A stretch of DNA of 64,000 nt, taken from contig CABJAN010000008.1 of NCBI GenBank assembly GCA_902363515.1, positions 62,001-126,000 of the forward strand, given 5' to 3'. The first letter of the stretch is position 1; each line of letters starts with the position of its first letter. A program made the translations under genes and the position numbers. This DNA comes from Bacillota bacterium. Lineage in GTDB: Bacteria > Bacillota > Clostridia > Lachnospirales > Lachnospiraceae. The notes below the pieces were generated by a model. That model had not been told where the DNA came from. It did not search any database and worked only from the letters and a program-made list of their open reading frames with translations. This document shows, piece by piece, positions 28,895 to 37,159 of this stretch.

Positions 28895-29773
28895 ATGAGT
28901 GAAAAGAAAAAGAAACTACAATGGCATCCTGCTTTTGTTGCAGGCATGCAGATTGAATTTGGCAAAGAAGCCAGGTTTTTAACCTTTAACCCTGAACATC
29001 TACTTGGGACAAAGCCCATGCAGATTGACATTTTAATCAAAAAGGATTCCGACCATGTATTACATAAAAATATCGGCAGAATCTTCCGCAAGCATAATAT
29101 CATTGAATACAAGGCTCCCGGAGATTATTTAAGCATTGATGATTTTTATAAAGTTTACGGATATACCTGTTTCTACAAATCCAACACCAGAACTGCAGAT
29201 TCCATAAAATTTCAGGATCTAACCATTACACTGGTAAGCGAATCCTACCCCAGGAAGTTAATCCGGCATTTACAGCAAACACAGCATTATGATATAAAAG
29301 AAATGGAAGCTGGAATTTATTATGTCATTGGGGCTCCTCTTCCTATCCAGATAATTGTAACTGCAAAACTCTCAAAAGAAGAAAATTTCTGGCTGGGGAA
29401 TTTAACGAATCATGTAAAAAATACAAAAGATGTACAGCATTTACTTGCTGAATATAAAAAGCACAAAAAAGATATCCTTTATGAATCCGTCATGGACATT
29501 ATTGTAAAAGCAAACCCTAAAATGTTTGAAAAGGAAGGTGACGTTATGTGTGAAGCGTTAGAAGAGTTAATGAAAGACGAATTAGAAGCCCAGTTGCAAA
29601 AGGGCAAGGAAATCGGACAAAAACTTGGTGAAATGCGTGGTGAACGCCAGGGTGAAAGCCGCGTAAACCAGCTCAACCAGAAGCTCATTGCTCTGGGACG
29701 AATGGATGATATGTTGAAATCCGTCTCTGATACTGTATTTCAGCAAAAGCTATTCAAAGAATTCAATCTTTAA
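28895..29773 (+). CDS. Rpn-family PD-(D/E)XK nuclease, copy A
   Basis: A 292-aa protein of the Rpn/PDDEXK transposase-like family. The nuclease core is visible as Asp45 (QIDIL) followed by Glu71-Tyr-Lys73 (IIEYKAPG), with Glu21 as a possible extra ligand. Family members are DNA endonucleases first noted for promoting RecA-independent recombination and later linked to phage defence and toxicity. AAAGGAGG lies 7 bases before the ATG. Codons 1-217 are almost identical to copy B; nearly all differences fall after codon 218, in a Gln/Gly/Glu-rich variable stretch (LQKGKEIGQKLGEMRGERQGES). It is one of only three complete plus-strand genes here. Confidence 0.85.
   Translation: MSEKKKKLQWHPAFVAGMQIEFGKEARFLTFNPEHLLGTKPMQIDILIKKDSDHVLHKNIGRIFRKHNIIEYKAPGDYLSIDDFYKVYGYTCFYKSNTRTADSIKFQDLTITLVSESYPRKLIRHLQQTQHYDIKEMEAGIYYVIGAPLPIQIIVTAKLSKEENFWLGNLTNHVKNTKDVQHLLAEYKKHKKDILYESVMDIIVKANPKMFEKEGDVMCEALEELMKDELEAQLQKGKEIGQKLGEMRGERQGESRVNQLNQKLIALGRMDDMLKSVSDTVFQQKLFKEFNL
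29546..29773 (+). CDS. Possible intragenic C-terminal product of Rpn copy A (75 aa)
   Basis: Codon 218 is ATG, preceded at 4 bases by AAGGAAGGTGA, a near-perfect anti-16S match that is unusual inside a gene. The in-frame product would be 75 aa and would carry just the variable C-terminus. In enteric bacteria, Rpn genes have been reported to make such short internal proteins (RpnS), which block the full-length nuclease. The same site is kept in copy B. This is inference; no expression evidence is available. Confidence 0.45.
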   Translation: MCEALEELMKDELEAQLQKGKEIGQKLGEMRGERQGESRVNQLNQKLIALGRMDDMLKSVSDTVFQQKLFKEFNL

Positions 29774-29780
29774 AACCAGA

Positions 29781-29827
29781 CAGGCGGAAGTCTATACTTT
29801 CGAAAAGCACGTACTTCCGCCTGTTTT
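29781..29827 (+). terminator. Terminator after Rpn copy A
   Basis: 11-bp arms CAGGCGGAAGT and ACTTCCGCCTG, loop of 21, then TTTT, directly after the stop and 9 bases before the convergent GH2 gene end. Confidence 0.85.
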
Positions 29828-29835
29828 ACCAATTC

Positions 29836-31635
29836 TTATCCTATTCTAGTTCTATGATATCTGTCATTAATTTTCTTAATTTCTTCCAAATCGCATTTTG
29901 GCTTTTTTTCATACGTTACCAGTCCATTAATTTCCTGCTCTACGTCCGTCAACTGAGTATAGCAATAGCCCCATAAGCCTTTTGAGGCATAGACTGCATC
30001 CATGATTCTTCTGTAATCCTCTAAAAATTCCTCCGCTGAATTTACAGACGAATAACCCCATCCTTGCTGAGCAGATACCTTAAACCCTATTCCACCAAAC
30101 TCTGTCAAAAGAACAGGCGCTCCCTGATGGCTGTAACCTTGGGCATAAATGTCCCAGCAGGTAGGTGGCTGCGTAATGAGATTTTCTGTTGTAGCCAGCA
30201 TTTCCTTATATTCTTCATACTTTTCTGGCTCGTCTTTTTGTCCATGACTATAATTGTGAATAGCACAAATATCCGTCACAGTCATGTTCCAGCCATCATT
30301 AGAAATAACCAAACGGGTATTATCCACTGCATGCAAATAATGATACATGGTTTCAGAAAAACTCTGCTGCTGCTTATCCCTCTGGATATCCGGAACGCCC
30401 CAGCTTTCATTAACAGGAACCCAGGTGACAATGCACGGATGATTATAATCCCGCTCCATAATCTCAGACCAGTCTTTCAAAGTGCGATTCACAGCTTTCC
30501 GGTCATACATGGTGGCGGCTGCACACTCACCCCATACCAGAAAGCCCAGCTTGTCCGCCCAGTACAAAAATCTGGCTTCTTCTACCTTCTGGTGCTTCCT
30601 GCAGCCGTTAAACCCCATTGCCTTGGCAATCTCAATGTCCTTTACCAGCGCTTCATCATCCGGTGCTGTCAAAAGTCCCTGAGGCCAATATCCCTGGTCT
30701 AACACCAGCTTCTGGTAATAAGGGCGGTTGTTCAGATACACCATTCCATGTTCTGTATGTACCTTCCGAAACCCAAAATAAGACTGTACCCTGTCAGTAG
30801 TCTGCCCATTCTCTTTTCTTACTTCCAGTTCTACATCCAGCAGCACCGGATGCTCTGGTGTCCAGGAAATCCCCGGCTCATGATAATTGGTATTAAAAAT
30901 TCTTCCATTAATAATATCCACCGAAAAGTTCAGGGTATCCCGAAGCCACACCTGGCTTCCCTCTGCCAGAACCTTATCTTTTAACCGGATTTGATAATGC
31001 AGACAATCTCCCTGGCAGATTCCTGTACCTTCACATTGCATCTGAACCTTACCCTGGTCATACAGAGAAGTAACTCTCACACCTTCCAAACGTTTCTTGG
31101 GCACCCATTCCAGCCACACAGTCTGCCAGATACCTGTACTGTTGGTATACCAGATACTTCTGGAGTCCCCATCCCAGAACTGCTTTCCTCGCGGAATCAA
31201 TTCATCAGTATGAGAATCATATACCCGAACTGTAATTTCCTGTTCTCCCTCTACCAGATAAGGAGTCATATTTACAGCAAAAGGTGTATAGCCTCCTGTA
31301 TGCTTCCCTGCCTGCTGTCCATTTACATACACCACTGCTTCGTAGTCAACTGCCTCAAAATGAAGGAGAAGCTCCTTTCCTTCTTCTGGCTTTTCCACAG
31401 AAAATCGCTTTTTATACCAGACAATATCATGAGGTGTCTGGTCATTGATTCCACTAAGCTCACACTGATAGACAAAAGGAACCTGAATCTCTCTGTCCAA
31501 ATGTTTCCCAGTCTCATACCATTTTTCTTCGATTCCCCTGTCTGCATCATCAAAAGCAAACTCCCAGGTGCCATTGAGATTCTTCCACTGTGATCTTACA
31601 AACTGAGGTCTTGGATATTGATTTTTTCTACTCAT
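29836..31635 (-). CDS. GH2 glycoside hydrolase (beta-galactosidase/glucuronidase family)
   Basis: A 599-aa GH2 enzyme with the usual order: sugar-binding jelly-roll domain (about 1-180, WKNLNGTWEFAFDD), Ig-like domain (about 180-280) and TIM barrel. The acid/base Glu is in WVPVNESWG and the nucleophile Glu in LLTEFGG. It has no signal peptide and no C-terminal extra domain. The family includes beta-galactosidases, beta-glucuronidases, beta-mannosidases and alpha-L-arabinopyranosidases; the substrate is not clear by eye. It lies 11 bases after the DUF2804 gene, so the two form an operon. Confidence 0.87.
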   Translation of the reverse strand: MSRKNQYPRPQFVRSQWKNLNGTWEFAFDDADRGIEEKWYETGKHLDREIQVPFVYQCELSGINDQTPHDIVWYKKRFSVEKPEEGKELLLHFEAVDYEAVVYVNGQQAGKHTGGYTPFAVNMTPYLVEGEQEITVRVYDSHTDELIPRGKQFWDGDSRSIWYTNSTGIWQTVWLEWVPKKRLEGVRVTSLYDQGKVQMQCEGTGICQGDCLHYQIRLKDKVLAEGSQVWLRDTLNFSVDIINGRIFNTNYHEPGISWTPEHPVLLDVELEVRKENGQTTDRVQSYFGFRKVHTEHGMVYLNNRPYYQKLVLDQGYWPQGLLTAPDDEALVKDIEIAKAMGFNGCRKHQKVEEARFLYWADKLGFLVWGECAAATMYDRKAVNRTLKDWSEIMERDYNHPCIVTWVPVNESWGVPDIQRDKQQQSFSETMYHYLHAVDNTRLVISNDGWNMTVTDICAIHNYSHGQKDEPEKYEEYKEMLATTENLITQPPTCWDIYAQGYSHQGAPVLLTEFGGIGFKVSAQQGWGYSSVNSAEEFLEDYRRIMDAVYASKGLWGYCYTQLTDVEQEINGLVTYEKKPKCDLEEIKKINDRYHRTRIG

Positions 31636-31646
31636 AATGAATTCTC

Positions 31647-32669
31647 CTAATACCGATTATGTACCTTCTCTGCAAAGCACATCATATCTTTTACAACAAT
31701 TTCTTTTCCATCATCCAGCACTGCTTTCCCGCTCATTTTTCCAAAAACCTGATGCTGGTCTGACTCAATAATCAGTGCTGACGTCCTGGCTGCCCGGTCA
31801 AGCACAGGCTGGAAATCCATCTCAAATCTTCCGTCATTAGAGGTGAATTTCCATGGTTTCAGATAACTATCCTCTGGGATATGGAAGGTTACCTCATCTA
31901 ATTTGTGCGCTTTCCCATTATAAAACAGCATATTTTCTGTAGCTGCAGAAGTGTCTCCAAATCCGTAACCAATGTTAAATCCAAAGGGAACTCCATCGAT
32001 TCTGGTATTTCCGGAGCCCCAGTACCAACAGTTATCATAAGTCCACACGCCCCTGCCCCAGTCCAGCGTACCAAAATCTGTTTCCTTTGAAAAAGTATAC
32101 GTCTTTCCATCAAACTTCATTTTGCCAGAAGCTGGCATACAGTTAATCTTCTGATTATAATAAAAAGCTGTTTTTTTCTCTTTAAATGGTGTGGCAATCA
32201 CCATGGTATCCATGTCCGGCTGTTCCAGCCAGATATCACAGGAAAAAGTCTTTCCCTGATAAAAATTCTTGAAATGGCAACGGATTCTTCTCTTTCCGTC
32301 TCGTATCTGAAAAGCCATATGAAGTCTCTTATCTTTGTAAATAATATCCCCTTCTTTGGAAGTATTAGGCAGCTTAAATTTCCCCATAGGAAAAGGATTG
32401 AGGATGGTTTCTGTGTGTTCCCATCCCTCTTTAAAATTCAGAAGAGAAACTGACTGCAATCCAATATAACCATCATCTGATAGAGTAAAAGCCCCTGCAA
32501 AATCTTCGTTCAGAACCAAATAATAATCCCATTCCTTGATACGGAACTTCGGTGCTTTAATCATACTCCGCTCATACTGCTGCACCAGACGCTTAGACCA
32601 TCCCGGCTCACGCAAACTGCCATCTTCTTTTAATAACATCTGTGGCGTTGTCACTTCATGATTCCCCAT
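31647..32669 (-). CDS. DUF2804-family protein
   Basis: A 340-aa protein recognised as DUF2804 by its beta-rich sequence with FGTLDWGRGVWTYDNCWYWGSG near residues 198-219 and an N-terminal segment ending EDFAGAFTLSDDGYIG. The family has no established function; it is probably a lipocalin-like beta-barrel that may bind a hydrophobic ligand. It is translated together with the GH2 gene. GTAGGAGG lies before the ATG. No signal peptide. Confidence 0.8.
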   Translation of the reverse strand: MGNHEVTTPQMLLKEDGSLREPGWSKRLVQQYERSMIKAPKFRIKEWDYYLVLNEDFAGAFTLSDDGYIGLQSVSLLNFKEGWEHTETILNPFPMGKFKLPNTSKEGDIIYKDKRLHMAFQIRDGKRRIRCHFKNFYQGKTFSCDIWLEQPDMDTMVIATPFKEKKTAFYYNQKINCMPASGKMKFDGKTYTFSKETDFGTLDWGRGVWTYDNCWYWGSGNTRIDGVPFGFNIGYGFGDTSAATENMLFYNGKAHKLDEVTFHIPEDSYLKPWKFTSNDGRFEMDFQPVLDRAARTSALIIESDQHQVFGKMSGKAVLDDGKEIVVKDMMCFAEKVHNRY

Positions 32670-32785
32670 ATTTCTACCTCCTACGTTATATACTCGTACA
32701 ATACACTATATATTTACTATAACACAGAAGTCGGAATAAAGCATTGCTGACATTCGTTTTTACGTTTATCAGATAATGTTTTAGG

Positions 32786-32886
32786 GCATAGAAAAACCAC
32801 CCCCGGAAACTTTGGCAAGTGAAAAGGTGGTATTTCTATGCTATCCTTTATTGGTCAACCCCTTGTGGGCGGTTGTTCTTTTTTAC
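32786..32886 (+). ncRNA. Two-hairpin structured RNA or terminator, orphan
   Basis: A 16-bp hairpin with one mismatch (GCATAGAAAAACCACC, 32786-32801, against GGTGGTATTTCTATGC, 32826-32841; loop includes GGAAACTTTGGCAAG) is followed by a second hairpin (CAACCCC...GGGCGGTTG, 32856-32875) and TTCTTTTTT. From memory, the 3' regions of small holin-like type I toxin mRNAs in Firmicutes have this layout with similar loop words. I looked for a small toxin frame upstream and found none. It could be a remnant of such a locus, or a plain double terminator. Confidence 0.4.
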
Positions 32887-32955
32887 ATTTTCACTATAAC
32901 ACATGAACACTATTTATGCAAGTGTGCGATGTCTCCCTTTCCGATTTCTCAAATT

Positions 32956-33159
32956 TTAATTTTTGATATATCTCTGATTTCTGCTATTAGGCTTATCAGG
33001 AATTGTCCTTCTAATAAGATTTAATTCTATTATTTTCCTCAAATGAGGTTGGGATTCAAGTCTGCTGGTAGCAGTTATACGTCCGATTTTTTCAGAAATA
33101 GATGATACATATGACAAAATTTCATTTGTTATTGTAAAAGGTGGTTTATATCCTTCCAT
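32956..33159 (-). pseudogene. N-terminal remnant of a Fic-family protein gene
   Basis: The first 42 residues (MEGYKPPFTITNEILSYVSS, then ISEKIGRITATSRLESQPHLRK) match the N-terminus of Fic/DUF4172-type proteins. The expected continuation NNRIKS is in the next frame, so a base has been lost in the A-run after HLRK, and a stop follows within a few codons in that frame. The catalytic HPFxxGNGR motif and the rest of the gene are missing. GGAGGTG before the ATG and the promoter at 33197-33225 are intact. Confidence 0.65.
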
Positions 33160-33196
33160 AAGTACACCTCCATCATCTTATGTATTTTCTTCCTCC

Positions 33197-33225
33197 ATTA
33201 TACAAGTATCCCGGCAATTTTTCAA
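33197..33225 (-). promoter_or_regulatory. Promoter of the Fic remnant
   Basis: TTGAAA (33220-33225) and TATAAT (33197-33202) at 17-base spacing, starting 12 bases past the end of the Cys-Ala-tail gene. Confidence 0.65.
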
Positions 33226-33237
33226 TTCTCTTCTCCC

Positions 33238-34152
33238 TCAGGTTTTCCTTGTTCTCCTTATAACTGCACTATAAAAATCCTTTCTGGAGCATCCGGCGCG
33301 TCCTCCGCCGGCGCAGGCACATGCACAGGCGCAGGCACATCCTCCGCCTCCGCTGTGATGGGTAGTTCCCCGGTTTCCTACATAAAGCATGCCAAAACCA
33401 CGATTTTTCTCATAATCATCCTTCCACTTCCGCTTATTCCGCAGAAGAACCATACCTGGAACCAGACCTACCGGAGCAAAAACACCGCCAAAGGTCAGCA
33501 TCATTTTAATCGTTCTCTGCTGCTTTGCGTCCGCTCTTGTATCGTAATCATCATGAAACTGATACTGCTTCATAGGATAATCCATAGTCACTGTCACACG
33601 CTCACCTTCTCCCAGATTGATATAGGAGGAACTATAGCCTCCCTCTGTTCTGGAAAGCCTCATATTCGTCTCCACGCCCTTATCCCATTCCCAGAAAATC
33701 GTAAGATTCTTGATCTCCATTTCATCGAACCATCCGGGAGTAAATTCATACCTGTACATCCCGTCCTCTTCCTGGTACATTCTATGTTGATGAATGGAGA
33801 ACTCCATTTCTACCACTTCACCTTCTTCGTAATCCCGGTCTAAATCCAGCCTTACATATTCGCCTCCTGAGCCATAATAGCTAATCTTTTCAATGCTGTC
33901 GCTTAACGCCTGCATATCCTCTAGATAGGCATTGGGAATCCCAATCTTTACCCAGTTTAAAGGTCCCTCGCTGCTACTGTCCAGCACCCTCCACTTAATA
34001 TCATACCGAATATCCAGAGAACCGTCCTCCCTGGTCTCAATATATATTTTTTCATCCTGAATCTCATCCAAAGGCTTTGCATCCACCCTCAATGGCATTA
34101 TAAAAAAGAAAGCACACAAAAGAAGCAGTTTTTTCAGCAATGACTTACCCAT
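33238..34152 (-). CDS. Secreted/membrane protein with Cys-Ala repeat tail, likely radical SAM substrate
   Basis: A 304-aa protein. It has a signal peptide (1-25), an extracytoplasmic beta-rich domain (26-205, weakly like DUF2207), one TM segment (about 215-237, MMLTFGGVFAPVGLVPGMVLL), a basic stop-transfer (RNKRKWK) and a cytoplasmic tail. The tail holds GGGG (268-271), five Cys-Ala pairs (Cys272, 274, 276, 278, 280), GGGRAG and Cys288, then a basic end. The codons vary (TGT/TGC, GCC/GCA), so selection acts on the peptide and it is not a young nucleotide repeat. Its start overlaps the radical SAM gene by 8 bases. I have seen similar CACAC...GGGRAGC tails in unnamed Lachnospiraceae proteins but know no function. 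I infer that the tail is modified by the neighbouring enzyme or binds a metal. Confidence 0.75.
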   Translation of the reverse strand: MGKSLLKKLLLLCAFFFIMPLRVDAKPLDEIQDEKIYIETREDGSLDIRYDIKWRVLDSSSEGPLNWVKIGIPNAYLEDMQALSDSIEKISYYGSGGEYVRLDLDRDYEEGEVVEMEFSIHQHRMYQEEDGMYRYEFTPGWFDEMEIKNLTIFWEWDKGVETNMRLSRTEGGYSSSYINLGEGERVTVTMDYPMKQYQFHDDYDTRADAKQQRTIKMMLTFGGVFAPVGLVPGMVLLRNKRKWKDDYEKNRGFGMLYVGNRGTTHHSGGGGCACACACACAGGGRAGCSRKDFYSAVIRRTRKT

Positions 34153-35512
34153 GATTTTCCTCCTTCCCCAGAGGGCACTCTTGTTTCATCTGCGCCGAAA
34201 ATTCTCTATACTTTCTGCAATCCGGATGTTCCCATATGTCCTTCCACTTTGCAGTAAGAATGTTGCCAAAATTCTCCCTGTCCAGACAACTCTGGCAGGC
34301 AACCACCGTACCATCCGGCGCCACCGCCATATTGCTAAGCGCTGCTCCGCAGGAAGGAACTTCCAGTCCCATTTCGCGCAAATCCTTTTCCTCTATCCAT
34401 CCCGGTGATGTGAAACTAAGTTCCATTCCATGTTCCCAGCAATATGATGCCGCATCTGCTACCGCTTTTTGAATTTCTTCCTTTGAAAGACGTGTGTTCT
34501 GAGAGTCATCCGTCACAGCATTTCCGGCGGGAATCAGCCCGGAACAGGTCACATACGTTACGCCAAGGCTTTTCAAAAATTTCACGGTTTCCACATAGTC
34601 TGCATTCCAGGCACACAGGGGTGTATTTACGTTCACGGACAAACCTGCCTCCAGCGCATTTTTAATACCTTCCACCGTTTTATCATACTGCAAGGCTCCT
34701 GTCAGCTTATTGTGAATCTCAGCATCCTGAGAGTAAAAGGTAATCTGCACGTTATCAAGCTCTGCCTCTCTTAGTTTCTCACAATATTCCCTTGTCAGCT
34801 TTATTCCATTGGTATTCAGGCGTGTGATGAACCATCTGGCCTCTTTTAAAAGCTCAAAAAGATCTTCCCGCATAGTCGGTTCTCCCCCTGTAAAAGTAAG
34901 CTGGGGAATCCTGGCTTTTTGGCATTTTTCAATCACTCTTTTCCAGTCTGCTGTTCCAAGCTCCTGTACATTTGAGTAGATCTGTCCGGCAGCATAGCAA
35001 TGGAGGCAGTGCTGGTTACAGTTCCATCTTTCATTTTTCTCCATGGCGCTTACCATTAAATCCATTCTGTGAGGAGCTGTCATATAAGGCGCATACTCCC
35101 CAATGCTCATCTGTCCAATCTCTACCTTGGGTTCCCGCCATCTGGCAATATCTTCAAACACTTCTGCAATGAGCTCCAAATCCTCCTCAAACTTCTCAGG
35201 AGATACGTTAGGAAATATTTTGCGCATTTTAACAGCAGTATTTTCCAGAATTTCCCTTCCCTGCTCCTGGGTCATTTCCCCTTCTCCCCATTGGTTCAGT
35301 TCTTTAATAAAAATAGTAAGGAGAATAGCCCAGGATTCATTTAATGGGAGAATCTGGTTGCCATTTAAAATCACCACAGATGGGATAAAACGAAAAAGCC
35401 GGAACCTGGGCGGAATCATATGAATCCGTATAACTCCCGGATCTTTGGGATTCCAGGTGGTATGTATCATTTCTTTCCAGTTTTTCCACTCAAATATTTT
35501 TTCTCGAATCAT
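34145..35512 (-). CDS. Radical SAM/SPASM peptide-modifying enzyme
   Basis: A 455-aa enzyme. The N-terminal 130 residues resemble a PqqD-type recognition domain only loosely (LPLNESWAILLTIF). The radical SAM core holds the [4Fe-4S] motif CNQHCLHC (165-172) and the SAM-binding TFTGGEP (206-212). A C-terminal SPASM region (about 380-450) has Cys in PSCG, ACQSC, DCRK and QECPLG for auxiliary clusters. SPASM proteins typically make thioether, C-C or epimerised residues in ribosomal peptides, or mature quinone cofactors. AAAGGAG overlaps the stop of the upstream gene. The Cys-Ala-tail protein is translationally coupled downstream and is the natural substrate candidate. Confidence 0.88.
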   Translation of the reverse strand: MIREKIFEWKNWKEMIHTTWNPKDPGVIRIHMIPPRFRLFRFIPSVVILNGNQILPLNESWAILLTIFIKELNQWGEGEMTQEQGREILENTAVKMRKIFPNVSPEKFEEDLELIAEVFEDIARWREPKVEIGQMSIGEYAPYMTAPHRMDLMVSAMEKNERWNCNQHCLHCYAAGQIYSNVQELGTADWKRVIEKCQKARIPQLTFTGGEPTMREDLFELLKEARWFITRLNTNGIKLTREYCEKLREAELDNVQITFYSQDAEIHNKLTGALQYDKTVEGIKNALEAGLSVNVNTPLCAWNADYVETVKFLKSLGVTYVTCSGLIPAGNAVTDDSQNTRLSKEEIQKAVADAASYCWEHGMELSFTSPGWIEEKDLREMGLEVPSCGAALSNMAVAPDGTVVACQSCLDRENFGNILTAKWKDIWEHPDCRKYREFSAQMKQECPLGKEENHG

Positions 35513-35524
35513 TCTTGTCTCCTT

Positions 35525-36331
35525 TCAGAACCAAATCCAAAATGCATTAAGCCCTGCCATCAACACAGCCACCACAATCAGATACAAATAGCTGACTTTT
35601 CTGATATGCAGCTTAATCTCTGTGTCTTTTGCGAACCGCTTCTCTATCTTTATCTCTGCCTTTTTTCCAAAATAAACAGCTTTAAAAATATTCCACAGAG
35701 CCATATACTGTATGACTATGACAAAGATCCCCATGATAATAGAAGCTGCATCCAGAACCAGGGGAATAAACAACGTAACTCCCAGTGCTGCAATTCCATA
35801 ATTTCTTCTTTTCTTTCGGTAGTATTCACGCTGATCCATTTCTTCTATGATAATCTTGCTCATATCCGGCAAATTAGGAATTTCGTCCTCAATCTGTTTT
35901 TTCAGATACCGGTAGCTGTTCAGAAGATGTCTCTGACGGGTAATATCCAAATCATAATAAAATTTAACAGGACCATCCTTCATAGGAACAATATAAGCAT
36001 ATGGCGTAACCTTCACTGGTTTTTCCCGCAGTTCCTGAATTAATTCCTGATAAGAATATTTCTTCGTGCGTCCCCATTTCTTTTTCCCGATTCCATCCCA
36101 TTCAAAAGTCCACAGATAGTGATCCAGTATCCATCCAATTCCCTTTTTATGCATAAATATCATACCTGCAAGCATCAAAAGCCAAATCGGTGTGACCTTC
36201 CAAAATCCCCAGTCTATTCCTATTAAATAAAGAAGTACACATAACGTCACAGGAATACTCACTGTCAGGAACACTTTTTTCCACACTCTCTCTGAGTAAA
36301 TCCTCATGGTTCTTGCTTGTCTCCTCTCCAT
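35525..36331 (-). CDS. Membrane protein of unknown function in radical SAM operon
   Basis: A 268-aa protein not recognised as a named family. Two TM segments lie near 20-58, a long cytoplasmic or external loop (60-185) contains a YcxB-like pattern (YSYQELIQELREKPVKVTPYAYIVPMKDGPVKFYYDLD), two TM segments lie at about 188-228 and one at the C-terminus (250-268). First gene of the three-gene operon, 12 bases before the radical SAM start. GAGAGGGA precedes the ATG. It could help export or anchor the Cys-Ala-tail protein; that is only position-based. Confidence 0.6.
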   Translation of the reverse strand: MERRQARTMRIYSERVWKKVFLTVSIPVTLCVLLYLIGIDWGFWKVTPIWLLMLAGMIFMHKKGIGWILDHYLWTFEWDGIGKKKWGRTKKYSYQELIQELREKPVKVTPYAYIVPMKDGPVKFYYDLDITRQRHLLNSYRYLKKQIEDEIPNLPDMSKIIIEEMDQREYYRKKRRNYGIAALGVTLFIPLVLDAASIIMGIFVIVIQYMALWNIFKAVYFGKKAEIKIEKRFAKDTEIKLHIRKVSYLYLIVVAVLMAGLNAFWIWF

Positions 36332-36362
36332 TGTTTATCCCTCTCGCTTTTCTTTTTCTTTT

Positions 36363-36391
36363 ATATTATCAGACGCCTGTAGGCTTTTCAA
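36363..36391 (-). promoter_or_regulatory. Promoter of the radical SAM operon
   Basis: TTGAAA (36386-36391) and TAATAT (36363-36368), 17-base spacing. The spacer holds a small inverted repeat, GCCT-GT-AGGC (36375-36384), a possible operator half-site pair. Confidence 0.65.
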
Positions 36392-36410
36392 TGTAATTCT
36401 CTGCACAACG

Positions 36411-36456
36411 AAAAACATCCACCTGAAAAGTTAAAATTTCTCAAATGGATGTTTTT
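36411..36456 (-). terminator. Terminator of the V-ATPase operon
   Basis: Perfect 11-bp arms AAAAACATCCA and TGGATGTTTTT with a 24-base loop, 16 bases past the subunit D stop. Confidence 0.85.
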
Positions 36457-36472
36457 ATAATCTTTTCTGCGC

Positions 36473-37144
36473 CTATTTCACAACAGGTTCTTTTTCTTTA
36501 TAATGATGCGCTTCTTCCAGCATCATGTCTTTTACCTTCATAAGACGAATCTGGGTACTTCTCTCATTTTCGTCTAACTTCATGGTAATATATTTAATGT
36601 TCTGTCTGGTCTCCGGAATAATAACGTGTTCCAGAGCATTTACTCTTCGCCTGGTCTTCTCAATCTCAGAAGCCATGAGCTGACAGGATTTCTCCACCTC
36701 TGCAAGTTTCAGCATATCCGGCAGAATATCCGCCAGAGATTTCACAGCGCCATCCAAATCCCCGGAAGTAAAGGCAAAACCATAAGAATAAATGTCATTG
36801 GCATCTGCGGTTCTTGTACTGGTTTTAAAAACCGGAATATCCACACTCATAACATTTCTCTTATCGGCTTCCAGGAATACTTCCTGCTTGGGAGCCATAA
36901 GGGCTGTATTTAAAATCTGTTCTGACATACCTGCTCTTGCAATGACAAAGTTCTTATTGGCTGATAAAATTCCTGCCTCTACTTTTTGGCGAAGGGCCAT
37001 ATTTTCCCGAACCAGGTCTAAAAACTGACGCATTAATTCATCACGTTTATCCTTCAAAAGCTTATGCCCCTTTACAGCAGTCACCAGCTTTTTCTTTAAA
37101 CGGGTCAGCTCCATTCTGGTAGGTGTTACCTGAGTAGATGCCAA
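36473..37144 (-). CDS. ntpD: V-type ATPase subunit D (rotor shaft)
   Basis: A 223-aa subunit forming the long antiparallel coiled-coil shaft that turns inside the A3B3 ring. Typical ends are visible: TPTRMELTRLKKKLVTAVKGHKLLKDK near the start and RRVNALEHVIIPETRQNIKYI near 175-200. Last gene of the nine-gene operon, 15 bases after subunit B. Length is normal. Confidence 0.95.
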   Translation of the reverse strand: MASTQVTPTRMELTRLKKKLVTAVKGHKLLKDKRDELMRQFLDLVRENMALRQKVEAGILSANKNFVIARAGMSEQILNTALMAPKQEVFLEADKRNVMSVDIPVFKTSTRTADANDIYSYGFAFTSGDLDGAVKSLADILPDMLKLAEVEKSCQLMASEIEKTRRRVNALEHVIIPETRQNIKYITMKLDENERSTQIRLMKVKDMMLEEAHHYKEKEPVVK

Positions 37145-37159
37145 GTTATCACCTCTTTC

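Larger units (their letters stand above)
28741..29773 (+). repeat. Long repeat A (Rpn gene plus 5' leader)
   Basis: About 1.03 kb, nearly identical to repeat B at 53518-54562. It includes about 150 bases of leader and the whole nuclease gene. Identity stops sharply at AAAATAAAG on the left and right after the stop codon; the terminators that follow are unrelated. I see no terminal inverted repeats or target duplication. Confidence 0.85.

Noticed and set aside
28741..29773. Repeat A as an insertion sequence
   Set aside because: No terminal inverted repeats, no target-site duplication and no DDE transposase; the gene is an Rpn-type nuclease, so only a possible mobile unit is claimed.
33290..33350. 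The GC-rich Cys-Ala coding repeat as a simple-sequence artefact or CRISPR-like repeat
   Set aside because: Codons for Cys and Ala alternate irregularly (TGT/TGC, GCC/GCA), so the repeat is at protein level and not a nucleotide microsatellite; no spacers exist.
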